Position numbers and translations under genes: made by a program. DNA of 64,000 nucleotides from Sediminibacillus dalangtanensis. Lineage in GTDB: Bacteria > Bacillota > Bacilli > Bacillales > Amphibacillaceae. Numbering within the stretch: position 1 is the first letter of the stretch; each line of letters starts with the position of its first letter. The notes under the pieces are model-generated. The model had not been told where the DNA came from. It searched no databases and was given only the letters and a program-made list of their open reading frames with translations. The stretch is from assembly GCF_017792025.1 (NCBI RefSeq), contig NZ_CP046956.1, positions 1,612,001 through 1,676,000 on the forward strand, read 5' to 3'. This document shows, piece after piece, positions 29,572 to 37,923 of this stretch.

Positions 29572-29710
29572 GACTCTCACCCCTAATCTTCTACCATTAA
29601 GTATAACGGAATTTCCTGTAAATGAAAATGATCTTTTCTTATGCTAGCACAGCAGATGATGTTCTAGTATGATAGATGGGGGAATGATTCGGAAAGAAGG
29701 AGTGAAAAAG

Positions 29711-30061
29711 GTGGAGGAAACAAATGAAGCAATCGATATAGGCAACAATTTGCCCATTGTCGACTTCCTGTTTAATACGGCGGCAAATGGCGACCTCCTG
29801 ATTGGTTTTCTTTTGTTGTATTTGACGATTGGTATCCTGCTGGCAATTTGTTATAAATTGGGTTTTGCAAGAAAATTACCGCTGCTTAAATCTTTGATTG
29901 TCTATATCTTTTTATTTATCGGAGCTTTTATCATTGCAATGCTTGGTCTTAAACTTCCAATGGCAGAGTGTCTGGTCATTATAGCTCTGGTGCTTGGGAT
30001 TTATCGTTTCCGGCTGGCTCAAGACCGAAAACGACGGAATAACCAAATTGAAAATAATTAA
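29711..30061 (+). CDS. ylaH: YlaH-like membrane protein
   Basis: A 116-residue protein with three membrane segments, starting at GTG 29711 eight bases after AAGGAG; an ATG at 29669 lacks a site. The hydrophilic start VEETNEAIDIGNNLPIVDF precedes the first helix; the C-terminus FRLAQDRKRRNNQ is basic and likely cytoplasmic. Length and position between ylaF and ylaI match the YlaH family. Function unknown. A terminator follows. Confidence 0.8.
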   Translation: MEETNEAIDIGNNLPIVDFLFNTAANGDLLIGFLLLYLTIGILLAICYKLGFARKLPLLKSLIVYIFLFIGAFIIAMLGLKLPMAECLVIIALVLGIYRFRLAQDRKRRNNQIENN

Positions 30062-30116
30062 AAAAGAAGGGACGTACCTGCTGCCATTTGAGCGTACGTT
30101 CCTTCTTCTTTTTTGT
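30061..30116. terminator. Terminator between ylaH and ylaI
   Basis: AAAAAAGAAGGGACGTAC pairs with GTACGTTCCTTCTTCTTTTTT with one mismatch; it can serve both convergent genes. Confidence 0.85.
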
Positions 30117-30117
30117 A

Positions 30118-30321
30118 TCATATCAGGCTGTTCTTTTTTTTCTTTTCTTTGTATAACTTAAAATTTCCCGTGGCATGTCGCTTATTCGTGTTCTTTTCCA
30201 CTCTGTCGTAGCAAGTTTTACAAATATACATATGAATTCGGCGGTTGCGTAACCTTTTTGCCTGCAAACAGTTGCTGTCTATATTTTCAATAATGTCACA
30301 TAAGACACATTTTACTTTCAT
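30118..30321 (-). CDS. ylaI: Zinc-ribbon-like small protein YlaI (DUF2197)
   Basis: A 67-residue protein with two CxxC knuckles, CVLC at residue 5 and CKTC near residue 34, which likely bind one zinc. The C-terminal third is very Lys-rich. The ATG has GAGGTGATAATAAT upstream. Position matches ylaI. Such mini zinc ribbons often bind nucleic acid, but nothing specific is known to me. Confidence 0.85.
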   Translation of the reverse strand: MKVKCVLCDIIENIDSNCLQAKRLRNRRIHMYICKTCYDRVEKNTNKRHATGNFKLYKEKKKKNSLI

Positions 30322-30430
30322 ATTATTATCACCTCGCGGTAATTATTTCTACCATTGTAACATAGGCGAGGGACATACATCTAATCCTTTTTGCGAATAA
30401 ACTGGCTAAACAGAAAAGGGCAGGCGAGTA

Positions 30431-30475
30431 AAACGAGGTTCATCCTCCCTCCTTAGATGATAAACCTCGATTTGA
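30431..30475 (-). terminator. Terminator of ylaJ
   Basis: On the minus strand CGAGGTTTATCATC pairs with GATGAACCTCG with a short bulge, followed by TTTT. Confidence 0.75.
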
Positions 30476-30481
30476 TGCTCG

Positions 30482-31087
30482 TTACTGATTTTTTTGTTGA
30501 TTGGACTGATCATTCTCGATATCATCTAATTCCTGCTGCTCATTTTCTGGTATTACTTCTTTATTTTGATCAGGTTCTTCAGGCTGATCATCATTGATGG
30601 GGATTTCCGGCATATATCTACCGACTACTGCGGAGAGTTCATCGACAAAACCTTGGACAGGATGGCCCTGTTGAATTTTGTCAGCCATGTGCCTGATTCG
30701 TTCCATTCCATCAGCATCTGCTATGACAATTGCTGTTTTCCCGTATGGATCATGATGGAGCGCTTCCGCCACGGAGTATTTAATGGTACTAACACGCGAA
30801 CGATCTAAATCCTTGTCTACATCTATTCCGACTACTGCATAGGGGCCAGCTACTACTGAGGAAGCATCATTTACGTTTGGTACATCAGCAGCCAAGCTTG
30901 CCAAGTGATCGGCTATTTCTTGATTCGTGTAATTTTTTTGCTGTCCGTCTCCGGGGTCAGAGTTTTCCACTTGAATGGTCGGATCCTGGTTCTGTTGATC
31001 AGGCAAGCTTTCCTCCTGTTGACAGCCCATCAATACCAGTCCCAGCGACAAAACACTTGCACATAGGAAAATAAACCGGGTAAACAT
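30482..31087 (-). CDS. ylaJ: YhcN/YlaJ family sporulation lipoprotein
   Basis: A 201-residue lipoprotein whose signal ends in LVLMGC. The mature part starts with an acidic Gln-rich linker, then a globular YhcN/YlaJ domain (VVGIDVDKDLDRSRVSTIKY and KTAIVIADADGMERIRHMAD), and ends in an acidic Asn/Gln/Glu tail. Family members are made in the forespore and are linked to germination and outgrowth. The RBS is AAAAGGAGGAG. It supports an endospore-forming host. Confidence 0.88.
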   Translation of the reverse strand: MFTRFIFLCASVLSLGLVLMGCQQEESLPDQQNQDPTIQVENSDPGDGQQKNYTNQEIADHLASLAADVPNVNDASSVVAGPYAVVGIDVDKDLDRSRVSTIKYSVAEALHHDPYGKTAIVIADADGMERIRHMADKIQQGHPVQGFVDELSAVVGRYMPEIPINDDQPEEPDQNKEVIPENEQQELDDIENDQSNQQKNQ

Positions 31088-31528
31088 AAGGGCACTCCTC
31101 CTTTTACTCCTATCATTTCAATTCCTGCTCAGTTTATGCATGGAAAGGAGGGAAAGCAGTGCGATATGGATCAACATAAACATCAACTGTTTTCTGAAAA
31201 ATCGAGGGTTATCATTATGGATCCCTTTGACTAACTTATTTTATACAAATTTTCTTGCCGGAAGTGAGATCAAAGTTCAAGAGGCAATGCTGAAGTACTC
31301 TGGTTGAAGACAGGAAAGTCAGTAAGGAAGAATACAAGTGGATATCCCGTGAGGAAGGATTAGGTGAGACTTTTCAGAACAAGATCCCGATAAGGCTCAC
31401 CCGCCGTCCGCGGAAGGAGTGCTATCAGCTGAGCACTCGTCCTAGTAATGGAGGTTCTTGCGTGGCAAATCTTACTCCATTGAGCGCTATAAAAAGCAGG
31501 CATGCAACGAAAGCATTTGGTTCACTCT
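31088..31528. other. Intergenic stretch with GC-rich structured repeat (type B2)
   Basis: No gene is supported. Positions about 31340-31430 hold a degraded copy of the repeat better kept at 50531-50645: CCCGTGAGGAAGGATTAGG, GGTGAG paired with CTCACC, then GATCCCG and GTCCGCGGAA. Confidence 0.55.
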
Positions 31529-32023
31529 TCATTCAATAATTATTTTGGTTACTCCTTTGATTGGTTCATCACGATTAGAACCGTCAGCAAAGTAAACATG
31601 AACCGGACCGTTCTCTTTAACTGGTTTTCCGTTTTCGGCAAATAAAAATAATGAATCTTTTAAAAGCGGTAAAGAAATAATTTTTTCCTCGTTGTTTAAG
31701 ACAAGTCTTGCCTGGCTTGCACCTGCTTCTATTTCTGCCGTTTTGAGAAAGTCTTTAATGGGCATGAGGTATGTTCCCTTCAAAATTTGTTCTTTCTCGA
31801 ATCGGTTGATGCTTCTATTTACTGGCGGTTTGCTGCTTTGCTGGGTGACTTCGCGCTCCCAGCGAGTTGAAGCCCGCTTCAGTGCTTCTTCTGAATCCTC
31901 TTCAGGTAAGTCCGTCGAATCGGTAAAGGCATTTTCCATTTCTATTTTTCGATCGTCAAAAATCCACACAGTCGGATCCAATGTGATTTGATAATTTACT
32001 TTTCCCGTAAGCTGGACAATCAT
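31529..32023 (-). CDS. ylaL: YlaL-like conserved protein
   Basis: A 164-residue soluble protein; B. subtilis YlaL has about 160. I set the start at the ATG giving MIVQLTGKVNYQITLDPTVW, preceded by AAAGGGAC; the longer frame to 32095 has no ribosome site. Visible segments are WIFDDRKIEMENAF, the basic RSINRFEKEQILKGTYLMPI and a C-terminal beta-rich part (VHVYFADGSNRDEPIKGV). No motif tells its function. It is on the minus strand with its own promoter, divergent from ylaN. Confidence 0.78.
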   Translation of the reverse strand: MIVQLTGKVNYQITLDPTVWIFDDRKIEMENAFTDSTDLPEEDSEEALKRASTRWEREVTQQSSKPPVNRSINRFEKEQILKGTYLMPIKDFLKTAEIEAGASQARLVLNNEEKIISLPLLKDSLFLFAENGKPVKENGPVHVYFADGSNRDEPIKGVTKIIIE

Positions 32024-32222
32024 CTGTACCAGTCCCTTTCTATCTCTATTATAGTATTCGTTTACAAGAATAGCAGACTTGGTGTTGAATTTCATCTATT
32101 GCGGGGGGGTATCCCTAGTTAAATTAATTCCGAAAGAGAAGATATTTCTGTTCTTACCTTGCATTTTTTTCGGACAACAGCTAATATAAATAGAAGAGAG
32201 TCTGTTAAACGGAGGGGATTTT

Positions 32223-32504
32223 GTGATACCTGAAGTGGCTGTTAGCAATCGTGATAAAGCCTATGCCCTTCTAGAGGCTGATGCAAATAAAATATTGAAA
32301 TTGATTAAAGTACAAATGGATAACCTGACGATGCCTCAGTGTCCTTTATATGAAGAGGTTTTAGATACGCAAATGTTTGGTTTGTCGCGTGAAATTGATT
32401 TTGCAGTCCGGTTGAACCTGGTCAGCGAGGAAGACGGCAAAGCATTGCTGGAAAATCTCGAAAGACAATTGAACGTGTTGCATGAAGCAGCTCAAAAATC
32501 GTAG
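32223..32504 (+). CDS. ylaN: YlaN family protein
   Basis: A 93-residue all-helical protein with the typical centre [20 protein letters not shown] and [19 protein letters not shown]. The start is GTG after ACGGAGGGG. YlaN is needed for growth under iron limitation in B. subtilis, and in Staphylococcus aureus it has been reported to bind the iron regulator Fur. It sits upstream of ftsW as in B. subtilis, separated here by a terminator and repeat copy 4. Confidence 0.9.
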   Translation: MIPEVAVSNRDKAYALLEADANKILKLIKVQMDNLTMPQCPLYEEVLDTQMFGLSREIDFAVRLNLVSEEDGKALLENLERQLNVLHEAAQKS

Positions 32505-32538
32505 AGAAGGACAGGCGAATTCTGTCGTATAAGAGGAA

Positions 32539-32571
32539 AACCTTTGCCAAAATCCGGCGGGGTTTTTTTGT
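32539..32571 (+). terminator. Terminator after ylaN
   Basis: AAAACC-TTTGCC pairs with GGC-GGGGTTTT in an imperfect stem followed by seven T. Repeat copy 4 starts three bases later. Confidence 0.7.
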
Positions 32572-32573
32572 TA

Positions 32574-32813
32574 CTGTATAGGAAATTATAAATTTAATTG
32601 TCTGTGGATAATTATTGGCTGAACCAGCCACGTCCAGCTCCAGCGCCTACCCCCTCGAGGTCTTAAGCCCACCCTCTATGTGGCAAAAAGCGCCACGCCG
32701 AGGCTGTTCTTAAGCTTGTCGGAGGCCCAAACGATGTGGGTCATGCAGGCGTTGCCACAGGACGTGGCGGCTCTAGCCTGTACTCCTTTAAAGAGGCGCT
32801 TGCGCTTTTGTCC
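32574..32813 (+). repeat. Terminator-linked structured repeat, copy 4 (full length)
   Basis: A full 240-base copy nearly identical to copy 2, with GGAAATTATAAATT at the left end and AGAGGCGCTTGCG at the right. The GCCAC-AGGAC-GTGGC hairpin is kept. The ftsW start lies about 120 bases beyond. Confidence 0.92.
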
Positions 32814-32935
32814 CTTGTACCAAACTATGCAGCTGTACCTATATATAATCATTGTTCCCTATGGTATATTTTATATAACTGTGAAATTTGGATTAAAGGG
32901 AATTGATTATCAATACATAGTTAGGAGTCATCACA

Positions 32936-34138
32936 TTGAAACAGAAATGGAAAGATTTAGATTTCACGCTTTTTATAACCCCGTTGCTATTGACTGCATT
33001 CGGTATTGTGATGATTTACAGTGCCAGTATGGTAATTGCAGTTATAAAAAATGACGTACCAAGCAATTATTTCATGGTTCGGCAGCTGATTTGGTTTGGA
33101 CTTGGCTTCGTTTTTTATCTGTTTTGCAGCATGTTTGCATACCGCCATTACCAAAAGCTTATCAAGCCGATGATTATGGTGATTTTTCTACTGTTGGTGG
33201 CTGTTCTTTTTTTTGGAGAGGAAGTAAACAATGCTAAGTCATGGCTGGTTTTGGGGCCGTTGAGACTGCAGCCAGCTGAATTGGCGAAGCTTGGACTGAT
33301 CATTTACCTGGCATCTGCTTATTCCAAAAAACAGCAATATATAGATGATTTTTTCAAAGCGGTACTGCCGCCTTTAGTCATGACAGGAATGATATTGGCG
33401 TTGATTATCAAACAGCCTGACATTGGTACTGCAGCAATTATTTTGATGATAGCTGCCACGGTTATATTCAGCTCAGGTATAAAATTCCGTCATCTTTTCC
33501 TTTTGGGTGGCGCTGTTATCGTCATAATCGGATTGGCAGCAACCAAAATGGTTACTCCTGAACGAATTTCCCGATTTACTGGCGCCTATCAGCCGTTTGA
33601 CGATCCTGACTTGAACGGCTTCCATCTCATTCAGTCCTATTTGGCCATTGGTACAGGTGGGTTAACGGGACAAGGGCTTGGACAAGGCATCCAAAAGCTC
33701 GGGTACCTTCCTGAACCCCACACGGATTTTATCATGGCTGTCATTGCAGAAGAGCTAGGGTTCCTCGGCGTGATCGTTGTTCTTGGAATGCTTGCGGCGA
33801 TTGTACTTCGTGGGTTATACATCGCGAATCAATGCAGAGACAGTTTTGGCTCTCTATTGGCAATCGGTATTTCTTCCATGATCGGTATTCAGGCATTTAT
33901 TAATCTTGGCGCTATAAGTGGACTTTTACCGATAACTGGAGTGACACTGCCATTTGTCAGTTACGGAGGTTCCTCCTTGCTGATCCTATTGATCTCCGCA
34001 GGAATTCTCAACAACATCGCAAAATCTGTTCGTGCAAATGAACAACGGATAACAAAAGAAACGATACCAGATGATAAAGAATACGACAAAAACAGAAGAA
34101 CAGTAAGACAGCGGAGGTCCTGGTCGCAATCGCAGTAA
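32936..34138 (+). CDS. ftsW: Cell-division peptidoglycan polymerase FtsW
   Basis: A 400-residue SEDS protein with about ten membrane segments, a glycosyltransferase that polymerises lipid II at the septum with a class B penicillin-binding protein. Family marks include GGLTGQGLGQGIQKLGYLPE, PHTDFIMAVIAEELG and FVSYGGSSLL. The start is TTG 8 bases after TTAGGAG. The C-terminal 40 residues are charged and cytoplasmic. Position after ylaN identifies it as ftsW, not rodA or spoVE. In B. subtilis pycA follows; here it is missing. Confidence 0.94.
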   Translation: MKQKWKDLDFTLFITPLLLTAFGIVMIYSASMVIAVIKNDVPSNYFMVRQLIWFGLGFVFYLFCSMFAYRHYQKLIKPMIMVIFLLLVAVLFFGEEVNNAKSWLVLGPLRLQPAELAKLGLIIYLASAYSKKQQYIDDFFKAVLPPLVMTGMILALIIKQPDIGTAAIILMIAATVIFSSGIKFRHLFLLGGAVIVIIGLAATKMVTPERISRFTGAYQPFDDPDLNGFHLIQSYLAIGTGGLTGQGLGQGIQKLGYLPEPHTDFIMAVIAEELGFLGVIVVLGMLAAIVLRGLYIANQCRDSFGSLLAIGISSMIGIQAFINLGAISGLLPITGVTLPFVSYGGSSLLILLISAGILNNIAKSVRANEQRITKETIPDDKEYDKNRRTVRQRRSWSQSQ

Positions 34139-34174
34139 TCATAAACATGCTGAAAGAATATACGACTAAAAGAA

Positions 34175-34276
34175 AAAGAGGCCGGGACAAAAGTAGCGTG
34201 ATCAAAGCAAAAACCGAACGATCCACCAATTCGTTCGGTTTTTGCTTTGGTGCTATGCTTTTGTCCCGGCCTCTTT
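34175..34276. terminator. Nested double palindrome terminator between ftsW and ctaA
   Basis: An outer perfect 19-bp stem, AAAGAGGCCGGGACAAAAG (34175-34193) with CTTTTGTCCCGGCCTCTTT (34258-34276), encloses an inner perfect 18-bp stem, AAAGCAAAAACCGAACGA (34204-34221) with TCGTTCGGTTTTTGCTTT (34231-34248). Both arms carry A/T runs so it can terminate ftsW and ctaA transcripts. The inner part is a member of the CCGAACG hairpin family. Confidence 0.9.
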
Positions 34277-34298
34277 GTTCGTGTTAGCCATATGCAGT

Positions 34299-35195
34299 TC
34301 AATTTTCGTGTTTGGCGCTCCGGGAAGAAAGCAAGATAAAATAGCTGAGAACGCCAAAGTAAATAGAAATGATCAAAGCGTGAAATAATGCAGCAGTCAA
34401 ATCGACCATGCTGAAAATCACGATTGCACCCAATGCAACCTGGGTGATCATCAAAAGAGATGCCGCAGTCCATCCCCAGAGCATGACGCGATTATGTTGA
34501 TAACGGCGGTAAATCTTAACCATTAAGTATAATGTCCAAACAAATGCCAAACCTGCGGCCAACCTGTGACCCATTTGAATCCATTGTGTAAAGTGAAATT
34601 CGAGGGCAAAAGGTGCTCGGTTATCACAAAATGGCCAACTCCGGCATGCCAGGCTTGCATGAGCGTGACGCACCAGTGCGCCCGTATAGACAACCAACAA
34701 TATATAAATGAATAAGCCGTAAAAGTGGCGGCGAATTCCTTTTTCGATGATCAGGGAACGCGCGTCGAACTTCTGATCAATTTCGAAAATCAGCAAGGTA
34801 AGTAAAAACACTGCCGCAAATGAAATCAGCGAGATGCCGAAATGCATGGCAAGAACGAAATCGGACTGGGACCACAATACAGCAGCAGCGCCGATCAAGC
34901 CTTGCAGTACTAAAAAGAAAATGGAAACAAAAGATAGAAATTTCACTTCTCTGATATGGCCGACAAATTTCCAGGATAAAACCGATAACAGCAGTACAAT
35001 GATTCCGGCGGCTCCCGAGACAAGACGATGGCTTAATTCAATGATCAATTCTGCTGAAAGCTCGCCTTCGCAAATAGGCCAGTTTGCTCCACAGCCCATG
35101 CCGGAACCGGTTTTGGTTACCAGGGCACCACCGAGCAGAACAAGCATCATGGTAATTGTGGCTATGATAGATAAACTTTTAAGGAACTTAACCAA
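34299..35195 (-). CDS. ctaA: Haem A synthase
   Basis: A 298-residue membrane protein with eight predicted helices that oxidises the C8 methyl of haem O to give haem A for caa3 oxidase. The first half has GTGSGMGCGANWPICEGEL with the conserved Cys pair, and LSHRLVSGAAG with a haem-ligating His; the second half repeats this with LACRSWPFCDN and MGHRLAAGLAF. The start is TTG after GAGGTGG. It is divergent from ctaB, the conserved arrangement. Confidence 0.95.
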   Translation of the reverse strand: MVKFLKSLSIIATITMMLVLLGGALVTKTGSGMGCGANWPICEGELSAELIIELSHRLVSGAAGIIVLLLSVLSWKFVGHIREVKFLSFVSIFFLVLQGLIGAAAVLWSQSDFVLAMHFGISLISFAAVFLLTLLIFEIDQKFDARSLIIEKGIRRHFYGLFIYILLVVYTGALVRHAHASLACRSWPFCDNRAPFALEFHFTQWIQMGHRLAAGLAFVWTLYLMVKIYRRYQHNRVMLWGWTAASLLMITQVALGAIVIFSMVDLTAALFHALIISIYFGVLSYFILLSSRSAKHEN

Positions 35196-35713
35196 GGTTC
35201 CACCTCACAATCTTAGTGGAAGAGTTTTTTAGGCTGAAATCAGCTGATCAGATAACACGTCCAAACATACAAAGGTTATACTACCATGTTTGACGGCTAT
35301 TTTCACTATAAAAAAATCAAAAAAAGCCTTGCATTGTTGATATTTGTTTGCTAGAAATAAATATGAGGATTTGATCGTCTTATTAATCGACGCCGTAAGA
35401 GTTGATTCGACCGCAGTTTCGGCACTTCCATATTGATTAAAGGCTTCTGGCCTTTAATTTTATTTTTGCCCTGTCGTTCACAAAATTGTCATCTTTATTT
35501 TTGGCGTAAAGCCGGTCTTACGGCGTTTAGTTAAATAGATGGAATAGCAAATCCGTGATACAATATGGATATAACCTGCGTAGTTGTTAAAAATAGGTTA
35601 TACTAACAACATTGACGATCAACCATCTATTTTAAAGAGATGAAAGCTGACGAAAGCTTTTCATCACACGCGTTTGATTGTAAAGGGAGCTGGAAGGAGG
35701 GTTGTAGGCTAGA
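35196..35713. promoter_or_regulatory. ctaA-ctaB divergent region with possible small RNA
   Basis: This 518-base gap holds a candidate promoter (TTGCAT 35329-35334, 17-base spacer, TAGAAA 35352-35357), then a terminator-like hairpin ATTAAAGG-CTTCTGG-CCTTTAAT (35436-35458) followed by TTTATTTTT, so a transcript of about 100 nt could be made. ACGCCGTAAGA (35390-35400) has its exact reverse complement at 35516-35526, on the far side of that terminator. A second, extended -10 promoter, TGATACAAT (35556-35564), would serve ctaB. Confidence 0.45.
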
Positions 35714-36649
35714 ATGAATAAAGTAGAAGCAACTTCTTCTCATGTAATAGGGAAGACAGACAGCGAAGATAAGTCTGCTCTCTGGGCGGATATAATGGCT
35801 CTCATTAAAGTAGGTATCATAAATTCCAATTTGATCACTGCTTTCGCCGGATTCTGGCTGGCGCTGTATTTTACTGGGGGTATTCTGTCGGATTATTGGG
35901 GTAAGTTGATATTGATGGTGGCTGGTACGGCTTTGTTGATTGCCGGTGGCTGCATATTAAATAATTATTACGACCGGGATATCGATCCAATCATGAAGCG
36001 GACGAAAAATCGTCCCACTGTTACCGGGAGCATACCTCTAAAAGTAATTCTTGCAATGGGGATTTTAACTTCATTGGCAGGGGTTGTGCTCTTGTCGTTC
36101 ACGACTATGGAAGCTGCCTTGATAGGAGCTTTTGGATGGTTTGCCTATGTTGTTCTTTATACAATGTGGACAAAAAGAAGGTACACAATTAACACCGCTG
36201 TCGGCAGTTTGTCAGGTGCGGTACCACCAGTAATCGGGTGGGCAGCAGTTGATCCAAGCCCGCATGCTGCGGCTTTTATTTTGTTTTTGATCATGTTTCT
36301 ATGGCAGACGCCGCATTTTTTGGCGCTGGCCATTAAAAAATGTAAAGAATATAAAGCGGCGGGCATACCGATGCTTCCAGCCGTTCATGGATTTGCCATT
36401 ACAAGAAGACAAATGGTTATCTACGTGGCTTGTTTATTGCCACTGCCGTTTTACTTATTTTCATTGGGGAAGATATTTCTGATCATTGCCGGACTGTTGA
36501 ATGCAGGCTGGCTGATTATGGGCATAAGCGGCTTTTTTATGAAGAATAGCAGGAAGTGGGCAAACCTTATGTTTGTTTATTCTTTGAATTATTTGATGAT
36601 ACTATTTGTAACTATGGTATTAGTAACACTTCCGGGTGTTGTTAATTAA
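35714..36649 (+). CDS. ctaB: Haem O synthase (protohaem IX farnesyltransferase)
   Basis: A 311-residue UbiA-family prenyltransferase with about nine membrane segments. The diphosphate-binding motif NNYYDRDIDPIMKRTKNRP near residue 90 carries the catalytic Asp residues, and the second motif lies around the YKAAGIPMLP loop. It adds a farnesyl chain to haem B, giving haem O, the substrate of CtaA. The RBS is GGAAGGAGGG. It heads the ctaBCDEF cluster. Confidence 0.95.
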   Translation: MNKVEATSSHVIGKTDSEDKSALWADIMALIKVGIINSNLITAFAGFWLALYFTGGILSDYWGKLILMVAGTALLIAGGCILNNYYDRDIDPIMKRTKNRPTVTGSIPLKVILAMGILTSLAGVVLLSFTTMEAALIGAFGWFAYVVLYTMWTKRRYTINTAVGSLSGAVPPVIGWAAVDPSPHAAAFILFLIMFLWQTPHFLALAIKKCKEYKAAGIPMLPAVHGFAITRRQMVIYVACLLPLPFYLFSLGKIFLIIAGLLNAGWLIMGISGFFMKNSRKWANLMFVYSLNYLMILFVTMVLVTLPGVVN

Positions 36650-36691
36650 TTTAGAATACGTTTGAAAAGTTCACTAATTGGCAGGTTGATT

Positions 36692-36743
36692 CGGCTTGTT
36701 CGTACCTTGGCTTCAATTGTGTTACGGTGGATTTAACAAGCCG
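36692..36743 (+). promoter_or_regulatory. Stem-loop between ctaB and ctaC
   Basis: CGGCTTGTT (36692-36700) pairs with AACAAGCCG (36735-36743) around a 34-base loop. There is no T-run. It may affect processing or stability between ctaB and the oxidase genes. Confidence 0.4.
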
Positions 36744-36828
36744 TCCTGCTTACATACTAACGAACTTACACCTGTGTATTCTAATTATTTAAATAAAAGG
36801 ACACAAGAGAAAGAGAGGTATCATTCGA

Positions 36829-37887
36829 ATGAAAGGTTGGATGGGAAAGTTCCGGGCACTCGGTATATTCGGTTTCTTGATGCTTGTACTATCAGGCTGT
36901 GGAAAAGAAAATCTAAGTGCCTTAACACCTAAAGGTTATGGATCCAAAGCTGCCTTGAACCTTATCAATATTTCTTTAGGCGTCATGATTTTTGTGTTTG
37001 TCGTCGTAATGGTGATTTATGCGATTGTCATTGTTCGTTTCAGAAAGAAAAAAGGGCGAGAGGATTACATTCCACCACAAACAGAGGGGAACAAAGCGTT
37101 GGAAGTGATTTGGACCGTTATCCCTATTATATTACTTGTCATCATTGCGATTCCTACTGTCGCTATTACGTTTGATCTGGCAGACGAAAGCGCTGCAGAT
37201 GAATCACTGAACGTAAACGTAACTGGTAACCAGTTCTGGTGGCATTTTAATTATGAAGGGGAAGAAATTCAAACAAGCCAGGACTTATATATCCCTACTG
37301 GTGAAAAAGTGTATTTGAATATGAAAACCAGTGATGTACTTCACTCATTCTGGGTGCCGGCACTCTCCGGTAAAATGGATTTGCATCCAGAAAACGAAAA
37401 CACCATGTATATTCAAGCTGATGAAGAAGGAGTTTACGATGGAAAATGTGCTGAGTTTTGTGGTACATCTCATTCATTGATGGACTTCAAAGTAATCGCT
37501 GTAAGTCCTGAAGAATTCGACCAATGGGTGGAAGATATGCAAAATGTGGATCCGGAAGCACAACCGGAAACAGCTGACGCTCAAGAAGGTCAACAATTAT
37601 TCCAGGATAACAGCTGTATCGGCTGTCATGCGATTGGCGCATCTCCAGCTGCCACTGGTCCGAATTTGACAAATTTCGGTGACCGAACCACTTTGGCAGG
37701 TGTGAAAGAACATACCAAAGATAACATCGTTGATTGGATCATGGACCCAGAAAGTATGAAACCGGGAAACAAAATGGCAGATGCCAATTATGATGTCACG
37801 CAGGAAGAAGCGGAAAAAATCGCTGACTATTTACTACAATTACAACCATCGGATATTACTCCTGAAAGTGCAGAGACAAACGAGTAA
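36829..37887 (+). CDS. ctaC: Cytochrome caa3 oxidase subunit II with fused cytochrome c
   Basis: A 352-residue protein. The signal ends in LVLSGC, a lipobox (Cys24), two membrane helices follow, then the CuA domain: FWVPALSGKMDLHPENENTM and the ligand loop GKCAEFCGTSHSLMDF with both Cys, Glu and His. The C-terminal 100 residues form a cytochrome c domain with haem motif CIGCH and a distal Met (NKMADANY region). This fusion defines caa3-type oxidase, which takes electrons from cytochrome c. Confidence 0.96.
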   Translation: MKGWMGKFRALGIFGFLMLVLSGCGKENLSALTPKGYGSKAALNLINISLGVMIFVFVVVMVIYAIVIVRFRKKKGREDYIPPQTEGNKALEVIWTVIPIILLVIIAIPTVAITFDLADESAADESLNVNVTGNQFWWHFNYEGEEIQTSQDLYIPTGEKVYLNMKTSDVLHSFWVPALSGKMDLHPENENTMYIQADEEGVYDGKCAEFCGTSHSLMDFKVIAVSPEEFDQWVEDMQNVDPEAQPETADAQEGQQLFQDNSCIGCHAIGASPAATGPNLTNFGDRTTLAGVKEHTKDNIVDWIMDPESMKPGNKMADANYDVTQEEAEKIADYLLQLQPSDITPESAETNE

Positions 37888-37923
37888 AAAAGGGATGGAA
37901 GAGGTTAAGGGAGGTTTAAAAGC

